Shown: positions 1 to 13,060, counted from the first letter of the stretch. The stretch: 64,000 bases of DNA from Istiophorus platypterus (GCA_016859345.1 CM029122.1:9150575-9214574); one strand, 5' to 3'. The notes: generated by a model not told the origin, from the letters alone. Numbers and translations are program-made.

Positions 1-1348
1 CTGAGAGTTTTTTTTTTTTGCCCACTGTAGCAGTCATCTAGTGAAATTTCATATGAAAAGTGCCAGTCACCTGGGAAGAACTGCATAAAGTGAAGTTGCT
101 CCAAATATGCTAAATAACATCAAACCCTAAAGTATAACTTTCGCTCGTTTGCCTGTGTTTGTAAGCTCTGAAAAGAGGAGTATTTACTGTTATGTCAAAG
201 TAATCGCACAGTCTATACCAACACAACTACAGGTAACTGCAGACTCTACTGTATGTAAAACCCTCATGCTGCATGAGGTAAAACATTAAAGCAGCCATAA
301 TTGACATACAATAGCAGTGTATGTATAATTAGTGGAAACAGGAATCAGAGCTATTTGCCACGTGGCCAAAAAATGCAAATGAATGTTGATGCTGCTCTGG
401 AACTGCTGAATGTGTGACTGAATTTCATATCCATGTAACCTTAAAAGACGATAAAGGCGACGATATGTCAGCTTTGTATTCATAACTTTCTGCTGCCTCG
501 GGTAATGGATTGAAAGACGTATAATATGACAACAGTCCAATGGATCAGTTTGTATCACTGAACACTGCCATTTACACTTATATTTTGATGGGTTCTCTCT
601 TCGAATAACAAGATAACATAAAGATATCAAAAACAGTGCAACTCATTGCTTGAAATCAGTTAAAAAAAAATACAAAACATACTCAGCTGAACTTCTATTC
701 ATTAAGTAAATATATCTGTAACCATAGATGCGTCATATCCAAGACATTTCAGCAACAGCTACAATGATATTTGTTTACCGTCTGGCTACTAGTAAGATTA
801 CTATTAGCATTACTGTTTCATCAGTAACATGCACTTGTTTATATTGGTGCACTTGTTGCTTGGCTACACGGGCAAGTTGGGCTACACGGGCGCGAACGAG
901 TGTTGGTGTGTGTGATTTTTGTATAGGTAAGTTGTTTTTCTACCCTTTCATTTCATCCCACAACATGCACGTCCCATCCCCTCTGCGAGGCAAAACCCTA
1001 ACGACATTCTGGATTTATCAGAGCAATGATAGCAGGGACGTTTCTATACAGAGTTCGCAGTGAGGTGAAGGCAGGGAGTCGACTCCTGTCCCTCCCATCT
1101 GAGGGCCACGGATTAAGATGCGAGATATATGGTGATATGTAATTATTAGTATAAATTTCAAGGTGACGAGGTGTTTTGTGCAGGCCAGACACAGAGAGAG
1201 TGTGTGTCCTCTAAACATTTTATGGTCTCAACAAGGAAAATTCATATCCCTCCTCATCCTCACACTGAAGCTCAATCCTCCTCCGTCTGAGCCTTGGAAA
1301 CAAACCCACAATTACATACATGTATGTGCGTGCTGGCATATTTAGATT

Positions 1349-1369
1349 TGTGCGTGTGTGTGTGTGTGT
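1349..1369. repeat. (GT)n microsatellite
   Basis: A short run of alternating T and G with one C interruption near its start. Confidence 0.85.
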
Positions 1370-2054
1370 AGCTTTAGGTTTGTGTGTGTCTCATCTTGTC
1401 TGACTATCAGAAGTAGTTTACTGCACTGCTGCACCACCAACAGATGGCCATTACCATACTGTAGCAAATTTCAACACAAGGCAGGGACCTTTCTTATTTT
1501 CAGCAGCAAATCTCAACCACATCATAGCACCGTGATAGTCGGAGCTCTCCCTAACATCCATAATGAAATACTGTAAATGTTCGCCGCTTTACAGTGTAAA
1601 GATAAGTTTATAGCGCTCCGCTGTTTATGAGCTGAAACCGCATTAGAGTGATTTCGGAGACTGTTTCTCAGCAAAACACTACCTCAGCCTCAAAGCTGTC
1701 AGGAAAAAATGTATCCCAGAAAAATGTATCGCTGAAATGGGGGTGAAACTCTCCCTCTAGGATGTGGTGGTATATACAATAAAATGCAGAGGGGGTAGAA
1801 CAATATGATGGAAATACAAGCTTCCTAAACAGCTTCAACCTCGAATCTGTGTGTCACATATGCAGTTTTCAGACTCAAACCGTGAATTCAGAAGCATAGA
1901 TGCTAAAGTCCATTAACTTCATATGATCTGTGGACCTGCTTGTGTGTGTTGAGGAGGATTAGCAATGATTCTCCACATGCCCCCTAACAATCTTTCTTTA
2001 AGGAAGACATTGGCAGGAAAATCTCTGGGCGGGCGACCAGGCCACAGATGGTGG

Positions 2055-2145
2055 CGCACGCACACACACACGCACGCACGCACACACACGTGCACATGCA
2101 CAGACAAACACGCACACACACGCATGCACACGCACACACGCACAA
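2055..2145. repeat. Imperfect (AC)n microsatellite
   Basis: About 90 bp of AC repeats interrupted by CG and TG steps (ACGC units). It creates spurious His/Thr-rich open frames on the plus strand and Val/Cys-rich frames on the minus strand. Confidence 0.9.
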
Positions 2146-2451
2146 ATACACTCAAACTGCCTGAAGGACAGACACTGCAGGCACCATATGACTCACTTTA
2201 AGCTCACCCCACCACCCTTAAATCACAAAAAGCCTGAGAGGACAACCGTGTGAGCCATTGTGCTAAACCATGTCCCTGAAACACATCATCATTTCACCTG
2301 GCTAGTCTTCAGTGAGCTTTCAGTGATTAGCTATCACCTCTAAGAGCCCTTCTTTTTTATTGTGAGAAAAATCTCCGAGCCGTTGAATTTGGAACATAAA
2401 GTAACAATTGACTTAATCCCCTGACATATATTTACTACCTTTTATTTCCCC

Positions 2452-2935
2452 TTAAAGGAATAGTTTGTATTTTTTGGTAAATATGCTTATGTACTTTTCC
2501 CTTGAGACTTACTGGAGAAGATCAATATCCCTTTTGTGTCTCCGCGTTTTATACAAAGTTCAAAACAGCAGGAAACAGTGGTAGAGAGTTATCTGGTTTA
2601 GCTATTTATTGATCACCCAGTACCTTTGTGGAGCCATGGTAATGGTTACAACCTCACTGGGACGACATGACCCCCGTTGTTCAGCAAGAAGTAACAAATC
2701 CCTATAAAATCCCTTTTCTTATTATGTACAGATTATTAGACGTCAGTCTGGCTAGCTGTCCCCCGTATTTCCAATCTTAATACTTAGCTAGGCCAACTAC
2801 CTCTTTACTGTAGTATTATACTTGATGCACAGATGTGAGAATGGTATTGATCTTCTCCTCTAATTCCAGAAGGAAACAGAATAAGCACATTTTCCAAAAG
2901 TCAAACTTTAAAACTATTACTTTAATGGTGTCTTT
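2452..2935. mobile_element. Foldback/MITE-like interspersed element with degenerate inverted ends
   Basis: The left end reads TTAAAGGAATAGTTTG. The right end, reverse-complemented, begins TTAAAGTAATAGTTTT. Further in, the left side carries GGAGAAGATCAATATC and the reverse-complemented right side GGAGAAGATCAATACC, so the inverted similarity extends beyond 100 bp on each side. No transposase is encoded, so this is a non-autonomous element of about 484 bp. The ends match my memory of a very common dispersed repeat of percomorph fish that starts with TTAAAGGAATAGTT. Whether it belongs to the hAT or another superfamily is not clear, and no clean target duplication is visible. An open frame that begins at 2835 inside the right arm is an accident of the repeat. 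Confidence 0.75.
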
Positions 2936-5900
2936 TGGAGTTTTCGTGCAAACGGACAAAAATTGGGTTACTTATCAAAATGGATTGTGTGCATGTGTCC
3001 TTGAGGTCAAACCGAATTGTCAAATGCATTTCCTCTTATTAAAAAAGTTTCAAAGGCAATTATTGAAAAATATTCTAAGTTGTGAATTGTTTACACTCAT
3101 ATTTATTAGCTTGCAGTCCTCTTTTTCCCAGTGTTTGTGCATTGCTACATTATTGTGTATTGCTTTAACACCAATTTTCTTTACACAGGATCGATTTTTT
3201 CTTTTTTTTAATCCTTTGCAAAAGTTCTTAAGAAATTAGAAAAAAAATCAAGAAAACTTGAAGCATGCTTATAACAGTTGAGAACTGGTACTGTAGCCCA
3301 TAATGCACTTTTTGTCATTTTCTCTTTTTGACCTTTGAATAGTTTGGTCAAGTGAGGTAAATTAGCATTCCTTAATTGCCAGGAGGTGGAGGATGGATTG
3401 AGGGAAATGTAAGCACAGTGCTGTATGTATATGGAAGTGTTGTAATGCTTGCCGACATACTTGATGAAAGTTAAGCAAACTGAAACATCATGAATTAGTA
3501 AATATTAAAGCCGGATTAGACAGTGTATGGAATTTTTTTCTCATTTTTGTTCAAACTGTGGTTTCTTCTGACGTGGTTTGTACCTATTCAAGTGAGCAGA
3601 GACACATTTTTTTCTGCAATACCGTTTGATATGTCGGTATCTTTGGAAAACGCTGGAATTTCCAGGGGAATTCAAAAATAAGGTTCCGTGGTTATGACCA
3701 GTCTCAAGTTTGTAATGACTGACACACTGGGGGGATCGGTGAAGTTAGAGGGGTTGATATGTACCTGAAGGCCATAAGCCTTGACAAAACTTGTTTATGT
3801 TTTTAATGTAAATAGGAACTTTGGGTAAATTCTAGATATTTGAATGGATCTAGTTTATGCAATAAGATATACAAATATGATGAGAAAAAATAAAAAAATT
3901 ATTAAAGAATATTTTATTTATGTTTTTCTCAGTGATGTAAATGTGCAACATATTTAACCACTCAGAACTGAGACACCTTGTTATGATAATCTGTTGTTGA
4001 ATATTTAAAATGATAACTGGCGCAGTTACGTGACATTATCAAATATTACGACTGTGTTCCCTGCTTTTGGCCACACACTCGCTTCCACTACTCCCACCCA
4101 GAGTTTTATACGTGCTGTGCTGTCAGGGTTCTGAGTGGCTCCGTGCTGTAAAGTGCCATCTACTCTGATTTGACCACGCAGAGGTCAGGCTGAACATGAG
4201 CGCGAGCGCTGTGAGGCCTCTCAGCATCATAAGGACACAGCGACGGAGGCCAAGTGCCCGCTACTCTGAGCTCTCTAACAGATGGAATGGGACTACAGAG
4301 CATTTTGGGTTTCCCAGTTTGTAGATTTTGCTCATTTTAAACAGAATGCCATGCCAAATGAGTGGAAGTTTGACATCGCATCATGCATTTCCCTTGTAGA
4401 CCATGAAGTAGAGCGGCTGAAATATCCCTTACAATGCTGCTAATATTTCATTTCAGTACGGAAAAAAAGGCAAAAAACTATCAAGCAATCAAGGAAAATA
4501 TCAGCAAGGAAAAACACAATCATAGTTGCTTAGTGCATCAAGCTCTACTTCGCCAAACGTTGCTGCCTAATTTGTGTAGGTTGATCGTTCAAACATTCTC
4601 TGGAAATGTCTTAGATTTTCATGTTGACGTGTGTGTGTGTGCGTGTGCGTGCGCGCACGCACGCGTGTCTATGCTGTGTTTGCACTCGTGTGTTTGCGTG
4701 TGCGCACGGACGTGACTCGATCGGGGGGATGAAGTGTGAAATGAAGTCACGGAACAAAGTGAAGAGGTTCCCGCTGCGTCACCTTGGGGCCACTCTAGTG
4801 CCTTTTAGCCTCTATCTGCAGCGTGTGGGAATTAGCTTCCAATCAGACAGATGAAATGAATCGTTAGTAATCGCCCGCCACAATGCAGTGTGACGGCGCC
4901 AGTAGACTAATGAGAGGCAGAACTGAGAGAAGGAAACAAGTCACTGAGGTGTCTCAACAGCGCATGAGCCAGTATCAGAAACTCTGGCTTCCTGCATTTT
5001 GCTTCAGAACTGGTAGTGTTATGAAATCCAAGCACTCCATCCGTTCGCCTTCCACTCTACTCTAGCAGCAGGCTGTAATCCCTCTCTCAGGAAAATGCTC
5101 CATCGTAGCGCAGCCAACCCTTGGCGGTGCTACTGTACGGTCTACCAGCCTCTTTCTCTCACAGCCTCCCTCTGTGGATTACATGGGGTTTTGCTTTGAG
5201 ATTCCCATGTTCTGGGTCTCACAAGACTTGGTGCTGTGTGAAACTTTTCAGGAATGCTTTTGCTCTTTGAATCTCCAGGCACCGTATACCTCAGATCCCT
5301 TGCTTTATGACGTCCTTTCAGCTGATTGTCAATGGAGCACGTGTAGGCTTTAGCAGCGGATACTCATCAGTAATCAATAATTAAAGCTCTATAGGGTCTC
5401 TGTGAGTTAATACTCATGCCTGTATGTTCTGCAGTCCTCGGGGGTACAAAGGCACACACTCTCTCTGACTCCCTCTATCCTTACTCCTCCAACCCGCATT
5501 TATATTTGTATCCGTATCTTTGCTTGTAACTTCATAGACTCTGGTTCTCCAGATTCTCTCACCAAATGTAATGCAGACAAGCTAACGCAAAGGCCAAACC
5601 CACACAACATGCATCAAATCTACCAGCATGCATGCACACAACCAGCTCCTGGTTTGTCTTTCTTTTCTTACTATGTTCTCCTTCAAATCTCTCTCCCCTT
5701 CAGAGAATAGCTGCAGCCTAAATATGGAGGTTTCAGAAAATAAGTCAGTCCCTGTTTCTACTGTAACCCAGTTTTGTTTTTTTTCTATACTTCAGAAAAG
5801 CTAAATTGCCATAAGGGTGTGTTAAGTGTAAAAGAAAAGCTATTTTCATGTAACACAGCCAAGGTTTTTCCTGCAAAGAAAGTACAGGACTCAAGACCTC

Positions 5901-6879
5901 GCCATTATACAAAATAATTAACTCTGCTGGTCAAGGTAATAATTAACAAACCACTTCCCTTTTGTGATTAATGAGAAAGCAAATCAACTGTGATCACTCT
6001 GTGCATGCACTCGCCACTGCTATTCTATCACTTTTTAGTATTTTCCCCACTTTCTTTTCTAATATTGTGTTTACCATGGTTAAAATATTGGAAACAGCTT
6101 TTGGTATAATGCAATCTAAAGCAATACCCACACAAACTACAGCCTCCAAAAAATGACAGTAGAGTTTAATCAATATTTCTCTGATACATTCAACAAAAAG
6201 AAAATATGATGAACTTCATACAGGTGGGATGTGTTGCAGGGCAGTTGCATTAGATAACACTACATGATACTGCTTTTTTCTTTGCTAAGAGAGGGCAAGA
6301 GCGTTAAATTCGAGTGAAACAGCGAATAAAGAATAAATTAATTAACCACAAAATAGATTTCTGTTTGCTCAAATTAATAGAACAAAAATAACTTCATAGT
6401 TTTCTGAAATTTTATTGATGTAAAGAAGCCAATGTTGATTTGTTTGTTAATCACCTTAGAACGATGTTATGGTGAACGTGCTAGCAAGCTAGAATGTATT
6501 TACACATCCAGCAGACACGGAGCAACAGTATTGTTTTGTTTCTGGATACACAAATGTAATTCTAATAGTCTCCCTCTTATGATGAGCTTATCAGACTTTT
6601 TTTACTGTAAACATCCGCCCGCTTCGTCTGAGAGCGACGCTACTAGAATGGTGAAAATGAACCAAAACGATCACGTTGTGGGTCATGAAAGCAAGATTAA
6701 AAGTTGAATGACACTAAAGCATCACATAGAGACGAATGGATACGCCAAGTTTGGTGATGATTCTCTGTGGGTTAGTTGGCCCGTTCGGTGATCTGTAAAT
6801 GGGGCCCGGGACGGAGCCTCTGTATGAAGTGAGTGCCAGTATTTTCTAATTGAAGAGTCAGTGAAGTCAGATTAAAGAC
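2936..6879. other. Non-coding stretch
   Basis: No gene is supported. It holds a GT/GC-rich alternating tract (4627-4706). The block around 4130-4330 has higher GC and CpG content than its surroundings but no readable domain. The segment 4840-4930 contains TAAT-like motifs. The part from about 6430 to 6880 may be the older front of the degenerate repeat that follows. Otherwise it is AT-rich and featureless. Confidence 0.55.
4627..4706. repeat. GT/GC alternating purine-pyrimidine tract
   Basis: Positions 4627-4668 alternate purine and pyrimidine without a break over 42 bp, and the centre is GC-rich (GCGTGCGCGCACGCACGCG). After that the pattern becomes an imperfect GT repeat. Such tracts are the classical Z-DNA-prone sequence type. 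Confidence 0.85.
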
Positions 6880-7125
6880 ACAAAATGACGACAGGTAACT
6901 GGAAAACAACTAAGCAGCTACAAGGAGACAAAAGTCGACTTATCAAGGTTGACAAAACAGCCAAAAAGAGACGAAAAACGACCACAAACGGATGCAAAAT
7001 GAGCAAAAAGACACTCAATAGGACCATGTCATCTGTAGCTGTTCAGTGTCTCTTTCAGTCTGACGGTCCTTCATGAGGGGTGGGGTGGGGGGTGGGGGGG
7101 TTCCTGTCTGTGCCCAGGGGCCAAT
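6880..7125 (+). repeat. Degenerate ~22-bp-period dispersed repeat with G-rich end
   Basis: Between about 6880 and 7020 a unit of roughly 22 bp recurs with drift: variants of ACAAAA(C/T)GACNACAA and AGAGACG. The block ends in a G-rich run (7077-7100) followed by GTGCCCAGGGGCCAATTTG. This combination, of CAAAACGACC-type units closed by a GTGCCCAGGGGCC motif, matches a minisatellite-like interspersed repeat that I recall from many percomorph fish introns. The 63-codon open frame here is a by-product of the repeat. The classification is from memory. Confidence 0.6.
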
Positions 7126-9474
7126 TTGCTCACGATCCATCCATGCCTTTGCCTCATTTTGAATGAGGATAGAAACTCCTTTTTTTTTTTAAATCATTTT
7201 CAAACCTCTTGATATTTGAACTAAATTCTGATTTGTCATGAGGATGTTGATTAGTCTTTGGAAGCTAACAGAGTTTTTCTAAGGAAGGCGTCTCCAGCGT
7301 GCTAATGCAAAGAGCTTATCTGATAGCTACATGTTTCTCACTCTGTCCTGTGTGTCTCTCTCTCCCTTTCCAAATATGACGCTCTCAAGGGATCCTGTTT
7401 ACAAATGGCTCCCACTCTTCAGACTTTTGAAGCTGAAAAGCTCAGCGCTTGTTTTCCTGGCATCAGCAAGTGAAACCTCTCTCTCTCTCTTTCTCTCTTT
7501 CTCTCTCTCTCTCCCCCCTGAATAATTTGTGAGGAGCGCTTTCTGTGGTGATGAAAAGTCTCTTGCAACCCAACACTATAATTACACCTCAATTTGTCCA
7601 TACTGCAATCCACTGTAGTCTCCGATAAACAAGGCTGTTTGAATTTTGAGTTATTATTTTAATGAACAACAGTCTCAGAGGGGATGTGGAGTGACTTAAA
7701 ACACTTTGGGGTGCTTGGACGTAGCTGCTCCACAAGCAGAATTCCTCCAAAATTAATTGAATAAATCGTCTTTAGAAACATTAGAGGGTGCAACTGAGTA
7801 ACATCTTCATGGGCATTTGTTTTTTTAACACACTGTTTACAATATCTTCTACTAAAGATCAATCTTTTTAATGTTCCTTTCAAAATTAAAAAAAGGTCAT
7901 AATTTGAAACAAAAAGAAAAAAAATCCCCCACATCCAGTAAAACTGAATTAAGGGACTAATCATTTTGTGAAGTGGCTGCTGGCTCTGACAATCCCAAGG
8001 AGAATCCAAACCAGAGACTGCAGACCGTCGTGTTGATTCTCCACAATAACAAAACCAAAAACATGACAACTCGTACAGAGCCGTGGGCAGTGATTGTTGG
8101 ACCTGGATTTAGCTCCATTTAAGCCGGATGTATCAGAAGGCAATCATTTGCTAACATGTCGGCCATATTGACCTCATACATTCAGGCACAATTAGCTTGG
8201 GAATCATTTTCTTTGTCAAAAATAGCTGAAGTAACTGCAGTCTTAAGGCAAATGCATTTTTAAGGCCGGGGTGTTCAAATTATGTTTGCGGGCCAAAGTA
8301 TTTTGTCCTATGGATGGCAGTTTGCCAAATGTTGATCTTATCATGTTATCTGATAGTTTCACAGCCTCCTTATAATGCATTTGAAATGAATACAATAGAT
8401 GCGTTGATAGCTTTATATGGCTCCTAGTTTCCAAAGGACTCATGAAAAGACTGATCTCCAAGGAACAGCCTTTTTTCTCCAGGATGCTTTGCAAAAGCGA
8501 GACCTTGAAAGTGAAGGCAGATAATAAGTCATCTCAGAGCCACTCGGCTGTCATCACCTTTGTTTAGCTGCAACTAATCAAACGGTAAGAATCATTTCCA
8601 TATCCAGGCCGGATGAATGCTAAAAACAACAACGCAGAAAATACCACGTGTGATTATATCACGTAGAGTTTTGGTTATCTCGACAAAATGTGCAGTGCAT
8701 GATGGATAACAGCTAGTGAATGGGCTTACAGATTCATGTAAAAGGGAGGGTAATGCTGCCGTCCTTATCTGGAGCCGAGGTCCTCTGATGCATGCCTGAG
8801 GTTTTATTGGACGGCTTCTGCGTGCTCCAGCCAATGTGGGGCTGGCTCTGTCATCTCTGTCAGGGCTCCGAGGCCTCTCTCAGTAACTTGATATTCAAGC
8901 CTGTATGTTCTCAGCTCCCCTGGGCTTCTTGCGCTTTCTCACTCTCTCCCTTTATCTGCCTGCCTCTGTGTAGCGGTGTGACCCCGTCCTCTCCCTCACA
9001 TGTCAACACGCCGTGTCGGCTTCAGCTTCTCGTGTCCTTGCTGACACAGAGCAGCTTCCAGTGCGAGCCTTTTCAGCCACGGCGACACGAAACAGTGAAC
9101 TTCCGATGTCAGCGCACATGGTCGTGCGATCTCTCTCCTACTCACAGGACCTCTGTTGTGGTGCTATGTGCTGGCGGAAAGAGCAGTGACAGTTTGTGCA
9201 CGGCCAACAATAAAAAAGTCTTAGGAGGTGGTCTAATCAGAAATAATGAGCTGCGGATACAGAGAACAACTAAACCGAGCACACTCCTTGTCAAGACCCC
9301 TAAGATGTTAAGGAACGACAGATTATGTACATTCAATGCAATTTTATTTGTTTTTAGCCAAAGCCAAGGAAGAATGAAGTCAGTAAGCTGAGAGAACAGA
9401 AATGTTTGACTAATTATACTGTAGTGAAAGGTTCATATTTACAAACCAACTGCAACAAAAGCCAGTAAAGCCTT
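7126..9474. other. Non-coding stretch
   Basis: It contains a CT microsatellite (7477-7513) and, near 8266-8300, a GGGGTGTTCAAATTATG...GCGGGCC segment that resembles one end of a hAT-type element, although no matching second end was found. The part from 8640 to 9300 is somewhat richer in G+C and carries the longest open frame of the window (8792-9391). That frame has no domain I recognise and is of a length expected by chance. Confidence 0.5.
7477..7513. repeat. (CT)n microsatellite
   Basis: A run of CT units with a few extra T interruptions. Confidence 0.9.
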
Positions 9475-10290
9475 AGTGAGAGTCCATTCTTTCTATTTTT
9501 TGAATATTTTGTGTATCCAACTCTATTTTCGATGAGTGATCCAATCCTCCTGGGGCATGGATGACACCAGTCTTGCACAAACCCTTGGAGACATGTTCTG
9601 CGATTCTTCCCGAATCGGTCTTTTCAGCGACTCCTTGCTGGAAGGGTTTTGTTTCTCTTACTTACACTTGAAAATACTCCAGAGGCTCAATACCCCATTG
9701 GATTCAGTTCAGTTGACATACTTGGCCAGGTCATGGCTTGAATTTTTTACTTCTTTAAAAACAGGTGGGATTTTTGCAGTTTTTGCAGACTGGAATCATC
9801 GTGGCGTTGAACAAATTCTCAACTGCCAAGCCATTTGAGACTGGGACTCATTTCTCATTCAATATTTGGGTATAGAAACTTGCATTCACGGTTCCGTCTG
9901 CAAATGTCATCTCCTCTACACCTTTTGCACTCCTTCAGCACCATACTAGCACACGCCTACCCCCGTGTTTACCAGTTGGCACAATGCAGTCACTGGCCAG
10001 GCCCACACCAAACATGCTGGATCCCATCTGATCTAAACAAATTTATTTTGGTCTCATCTGACCAAACAATGCGCTGCCAACATTCATCAGGCTTCTTCTC
10101 ATGTTTTTTTTGGCAAAGTTTAATCTCGCAGTTTTGTGAGTCATGGTTTTCTTCTTGGAGACAGTCCGTAGAGGTTGACTTCATGCAAGTGAAATGAGCC
10201 TCCCCACAGTCTGGCCAACAAGCATCCAAAGCTAAACTTCCCCATCGGTCGCTCGCTCCTTTGTTGTCATGGTAACCGTCATACAAACAG
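9475..10290 (-). pseudogene. Decayed Tc1/mariner transposase (central and C-terminal part)
   Basis: Read on the minus strand, the sequence gives in order a LYGLSPRRKP-like segment, NFAKK, KKPDECWQRIVWSDETKINL (about 10090-10030), SDGIQHVW, an MSPSLKWLG segment, a degenerate QRHDDSSLQK near 9790-9770, and MTWPSMSTELNP followed by GIEPL near 9700. These match the conserved blocks of Tc1-family transposases. The first catalytic aspartate (WSDETK), an aspartate in the second block and, after a one-base frame change, the glutamate of NPIE-type motifs are still visible. The blocks lie in different frames with several stops, so no working enzyme is encoded. The N-terminal DNA-binding domain and both terminal inverted repeats were not found. 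Cut-and-paste transposition was the ancestral role. The 98-codon open frame at 9990-10286 is only one surviving piece of it. Confidence 0.85.
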
Positions 10291-12799
10291 GGTTAAGGTT
10301 GATGAACGGTCACGGGTAAAAGAAACAGGGCTGACCATCATTTTAAAGCAGGAAACGTTCAGCGGCCCCCTGAGTCAAACTCCCGAGTTTTGTCAACACA
10401 AACCATCCATCTTCCTGGCGCAGACCTTGTCGCTTTATATACTACGTCACCTGACTTCCTCCTATGCTCCCATCATAATTACTACAGCCCCTATATGTCC
10501 CCTAACAATGAAACAGAATTATGGGATAGTTTTTTTACGGGAGGCTAGTCTCGTTTACTTGGTTTTACGTCCGTTTTTTTTTTTTTGCGAGCAAATGGCT
10601 CACCACTCAGATCCATCAGCCTTTGGAGAAGCAAATCATTTCCTACAGCTCCTTACATAAAAAGTGAGGAGAGACACTCTGTCCATTACCTTAAAAATAA
10701 AGAGTCTACACGCTGCCGCTGTCAAGTTTGTGTCTAAGGTACTTTTATTTGACCAGTTCCATTTCCATGTGCAGACAAAACACAGCTGGCCTGAAATCGA
10801 ATTGAGCTATGATTGTCTTATTTATAGAAGAACATAAAAAACATAAACAGTAAGCGGTTGGAAAATACTAAATGAATAAAAAGAAGCATTTGTTTATTAA
10901 TGTAGCATATCGAGCCCTGTTTAATGCTCCTATAGTATTCTATGAACCTATAAATCTTCTTGTAATTTCCGATGTCACAGTAATATTTTAAAATATCCCT
11001 ACACTAACTTATATCTATTTGTCATAAGCATTATATTTCTAACTCATAATGTTATTCAAATGTATCATATCATATCCCCCACCATGTATCTTTGGTGCTC
11101 TCATAAACAGGCAGGTTTAAAGGTCTCTGAAAAGGGCTTAATGTTTAATGGTAAGGTTCATCTTGTGATTTATTTCCTTACAATTTTACAAGAGGTGGTG
11201 TAGATATCTCTTAAAATTTTTTCCAATGTGATAATGATTTGTTGATATATGTTTTCATTTACCAACTGAAAACTGTATTTCAGAATATAATCCATAACAT
11301 GTGGCAACAAGAGAAATTATATCTTTTGATTTTTCAATCCAACTCACCATCACAATGCATTAGCTGATGTTTTTCATATATAGCTCACAAATACACACAA
11401 ATCTAATGTAAAAAAAATGTCCGCAATATTAGAATTAGTATATTGCACAAATAATATCATTTAACTGATCAAAAGTAGATGTGAAACATTTTCTTTTTTG
11501 AGATTTTAATCTGACGAACTTCAGCACAGCACAAGAAAAAAACAAAACCATCTGAGTTTAATGTAAAGTTAAGCAGTTAACCATTAGTTTAGCTGGCAAA
11601 CATCTGAGGCTGCGTTGTCATTGTAGGTCTTGATGAGACTTTGCATCACGTTTTTATTTGGTGCAGAATTTCTTCCACCTTCTCCCGTCTGGTATGTTGT
11701 CACAGTGGGAGGAGAGACTCTGTAGGCAGGCCGTCAGCTATGACTTGGTGGTGCAGCATATTCCTGCTGTCAAGGAATACCAAGATTTTTGCATTCATAC
11801 ATAAGAGCATAGGTGCATGTAGCGTTTGTGCTAAAACACACCCTATTCAAGGTTTATATCAATTTTTTTGTAGGTTGGATCCTGATTATTTTTGATACAA
11901 ATCCATCAAGCAGAAAAAAGACAAAAAGTATGTATACCTTTGGCAGTGGTGCTAGTGATTGTCACACATCGTCTCTCAGTCATGCACAAATACTCTATGC
12001 ATAAACATGTAGATGAATGGCTGGTGGTGTCCTCCTGTAAAACAACTCCCTCCTGTCAGCTATTTTGTGTTAACTTCAGAAAATAATCTTGAGGACCAGA
12101 ATAAACAAAGTCATCACTTCCTCACAAACTGATTTGGTCTAATTTCCTTACTGGTATTGCATTGGATTGCCTCATTACTAATGGTAGTTCTGTACTCTCT
12201 GCAAAAGATATCATATGAAGGATTTCCTCTTGTGATGGCTTTTTCTTGACTGTTCACATCACAAAATTAGTTTTTCAAGTGGTCATAACCAATGCCCTTA
12301 TGACTGGACACCTTGCTGCAGGCATGACAGAATGCCAGTCCATCTGAGGAAAATGGGAGGGTAAAAAGTATGGCTTACATCGGTGGCACATACAGTGTAA
12401 GCTTTGAGGTATGCCAAAGCTTTAAACTCCCTTATAACTGCATTTTTTCATCTAACGAGTTCACTCATGGCCGTATCTTTCTGCCATCCGTTGCAATACA
12501 TATAGCGAAAAAACAAAGAAATTGCAAAGATAAAAAATGACTAATTTCTGCAAATCAGGAATTTGTCTGTTGCTAACATTGGATAGTAAGTCAACAATAA
12601 TTGTGGCTTCTTCATAGTAAAATCCTTGCAGTGGCTTGTTGGTGGGTAGATTTCAATAATAGACACTAATTCTAAAAAAAAATTCCAACACATATCATTA
12701 CAGCTTTGACAGCAGAGCGAATGAAAAAAGATGGTGAGGCTCCTGTCTTTCTTGCTGCCTGCATAACCAAACCTATTGAACCAATCAGTTTTCAGTTGT

Positions 12800-13060
12800 G
12801 ATGCTGCGGAGATCGGCGTCCCCCTCTTGTCACTGGGCCATAATATTCAGGGACTGAGCATTTGTCCCCCTGCTGTGAGGGAGCGAACTAAAAATGAGCA
12901 CAGCTGAAGCATGCAAATACTGGGCCAGTGGTAAATTTGTGTGATTTACTGCGACTGACTGCATTTTGTGGCTGAGCAAATTCGATTTACAAAAGCAGAA
13001 AGCACGGTTTGGGAGCGTCTTATGGATCTGATGCATCAGGTCACAACAGATGTTCAAAGT
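12800..13060. promoter_or_regulatory. Possible conserved non-coding element (octamer-containing)
   Basis: A low-repeat block of balanced composition that contains the POU octamer ATGCAAAT at 12911-12918; an ACCAATCAG box lies just to its left (near 12780). It carries no coding signal. Conservation cannot be seen from one sequence, so this is a guess from composition and motif content. Confidence 0.2.

Larger units (their letters stand above)
1..2451. other. Non-coding stretch, no gene recognised
   Basis: No open frame here shows a recognisable domain; the longest (286-630, minus, 114 codons) has no family resemblance that I can see. Two 12-bp copies of GGCTACACGGGC lie 18 bp apart at 862-873 and 880-891, a small local duplication. 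A GT run (1349-1369) and an AC-rich tract (2055-2145) are the other visible structures. The remainder is unremarkable AT-rich sequence of the sort found in fish introns or intergenic DNA. Confidence 0.6.

Noticed and set aside
286..630. 114-codon open frame on the minus strand
   Set aside because: No family resemblance, no splice sites or promoter; composition like its surroundings.
2835..3239. 134-codon open frame on the plus strand
   Set aside because: Its start lies inside the right arm of a foldback repeat, and the rest is AT-rich Phe/Leu/Lys translation without a domain.
8266..8300. End of a hAT-type element (GGGGTGTTCAAATT...GCGGGCC)
   Set aside because: Only one end is recognisable, and no matching second end or target duplication was found.
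8792..9391. Longest open frame in the window (199 codons, plus strand)
   Set aside because: No recognisable domain, no splice or promoter context, Ser/Leu/Cys-rich translation typical of non-coding DNA. With six frames over 64 kb one stop-free run of about this length is expected by chance.
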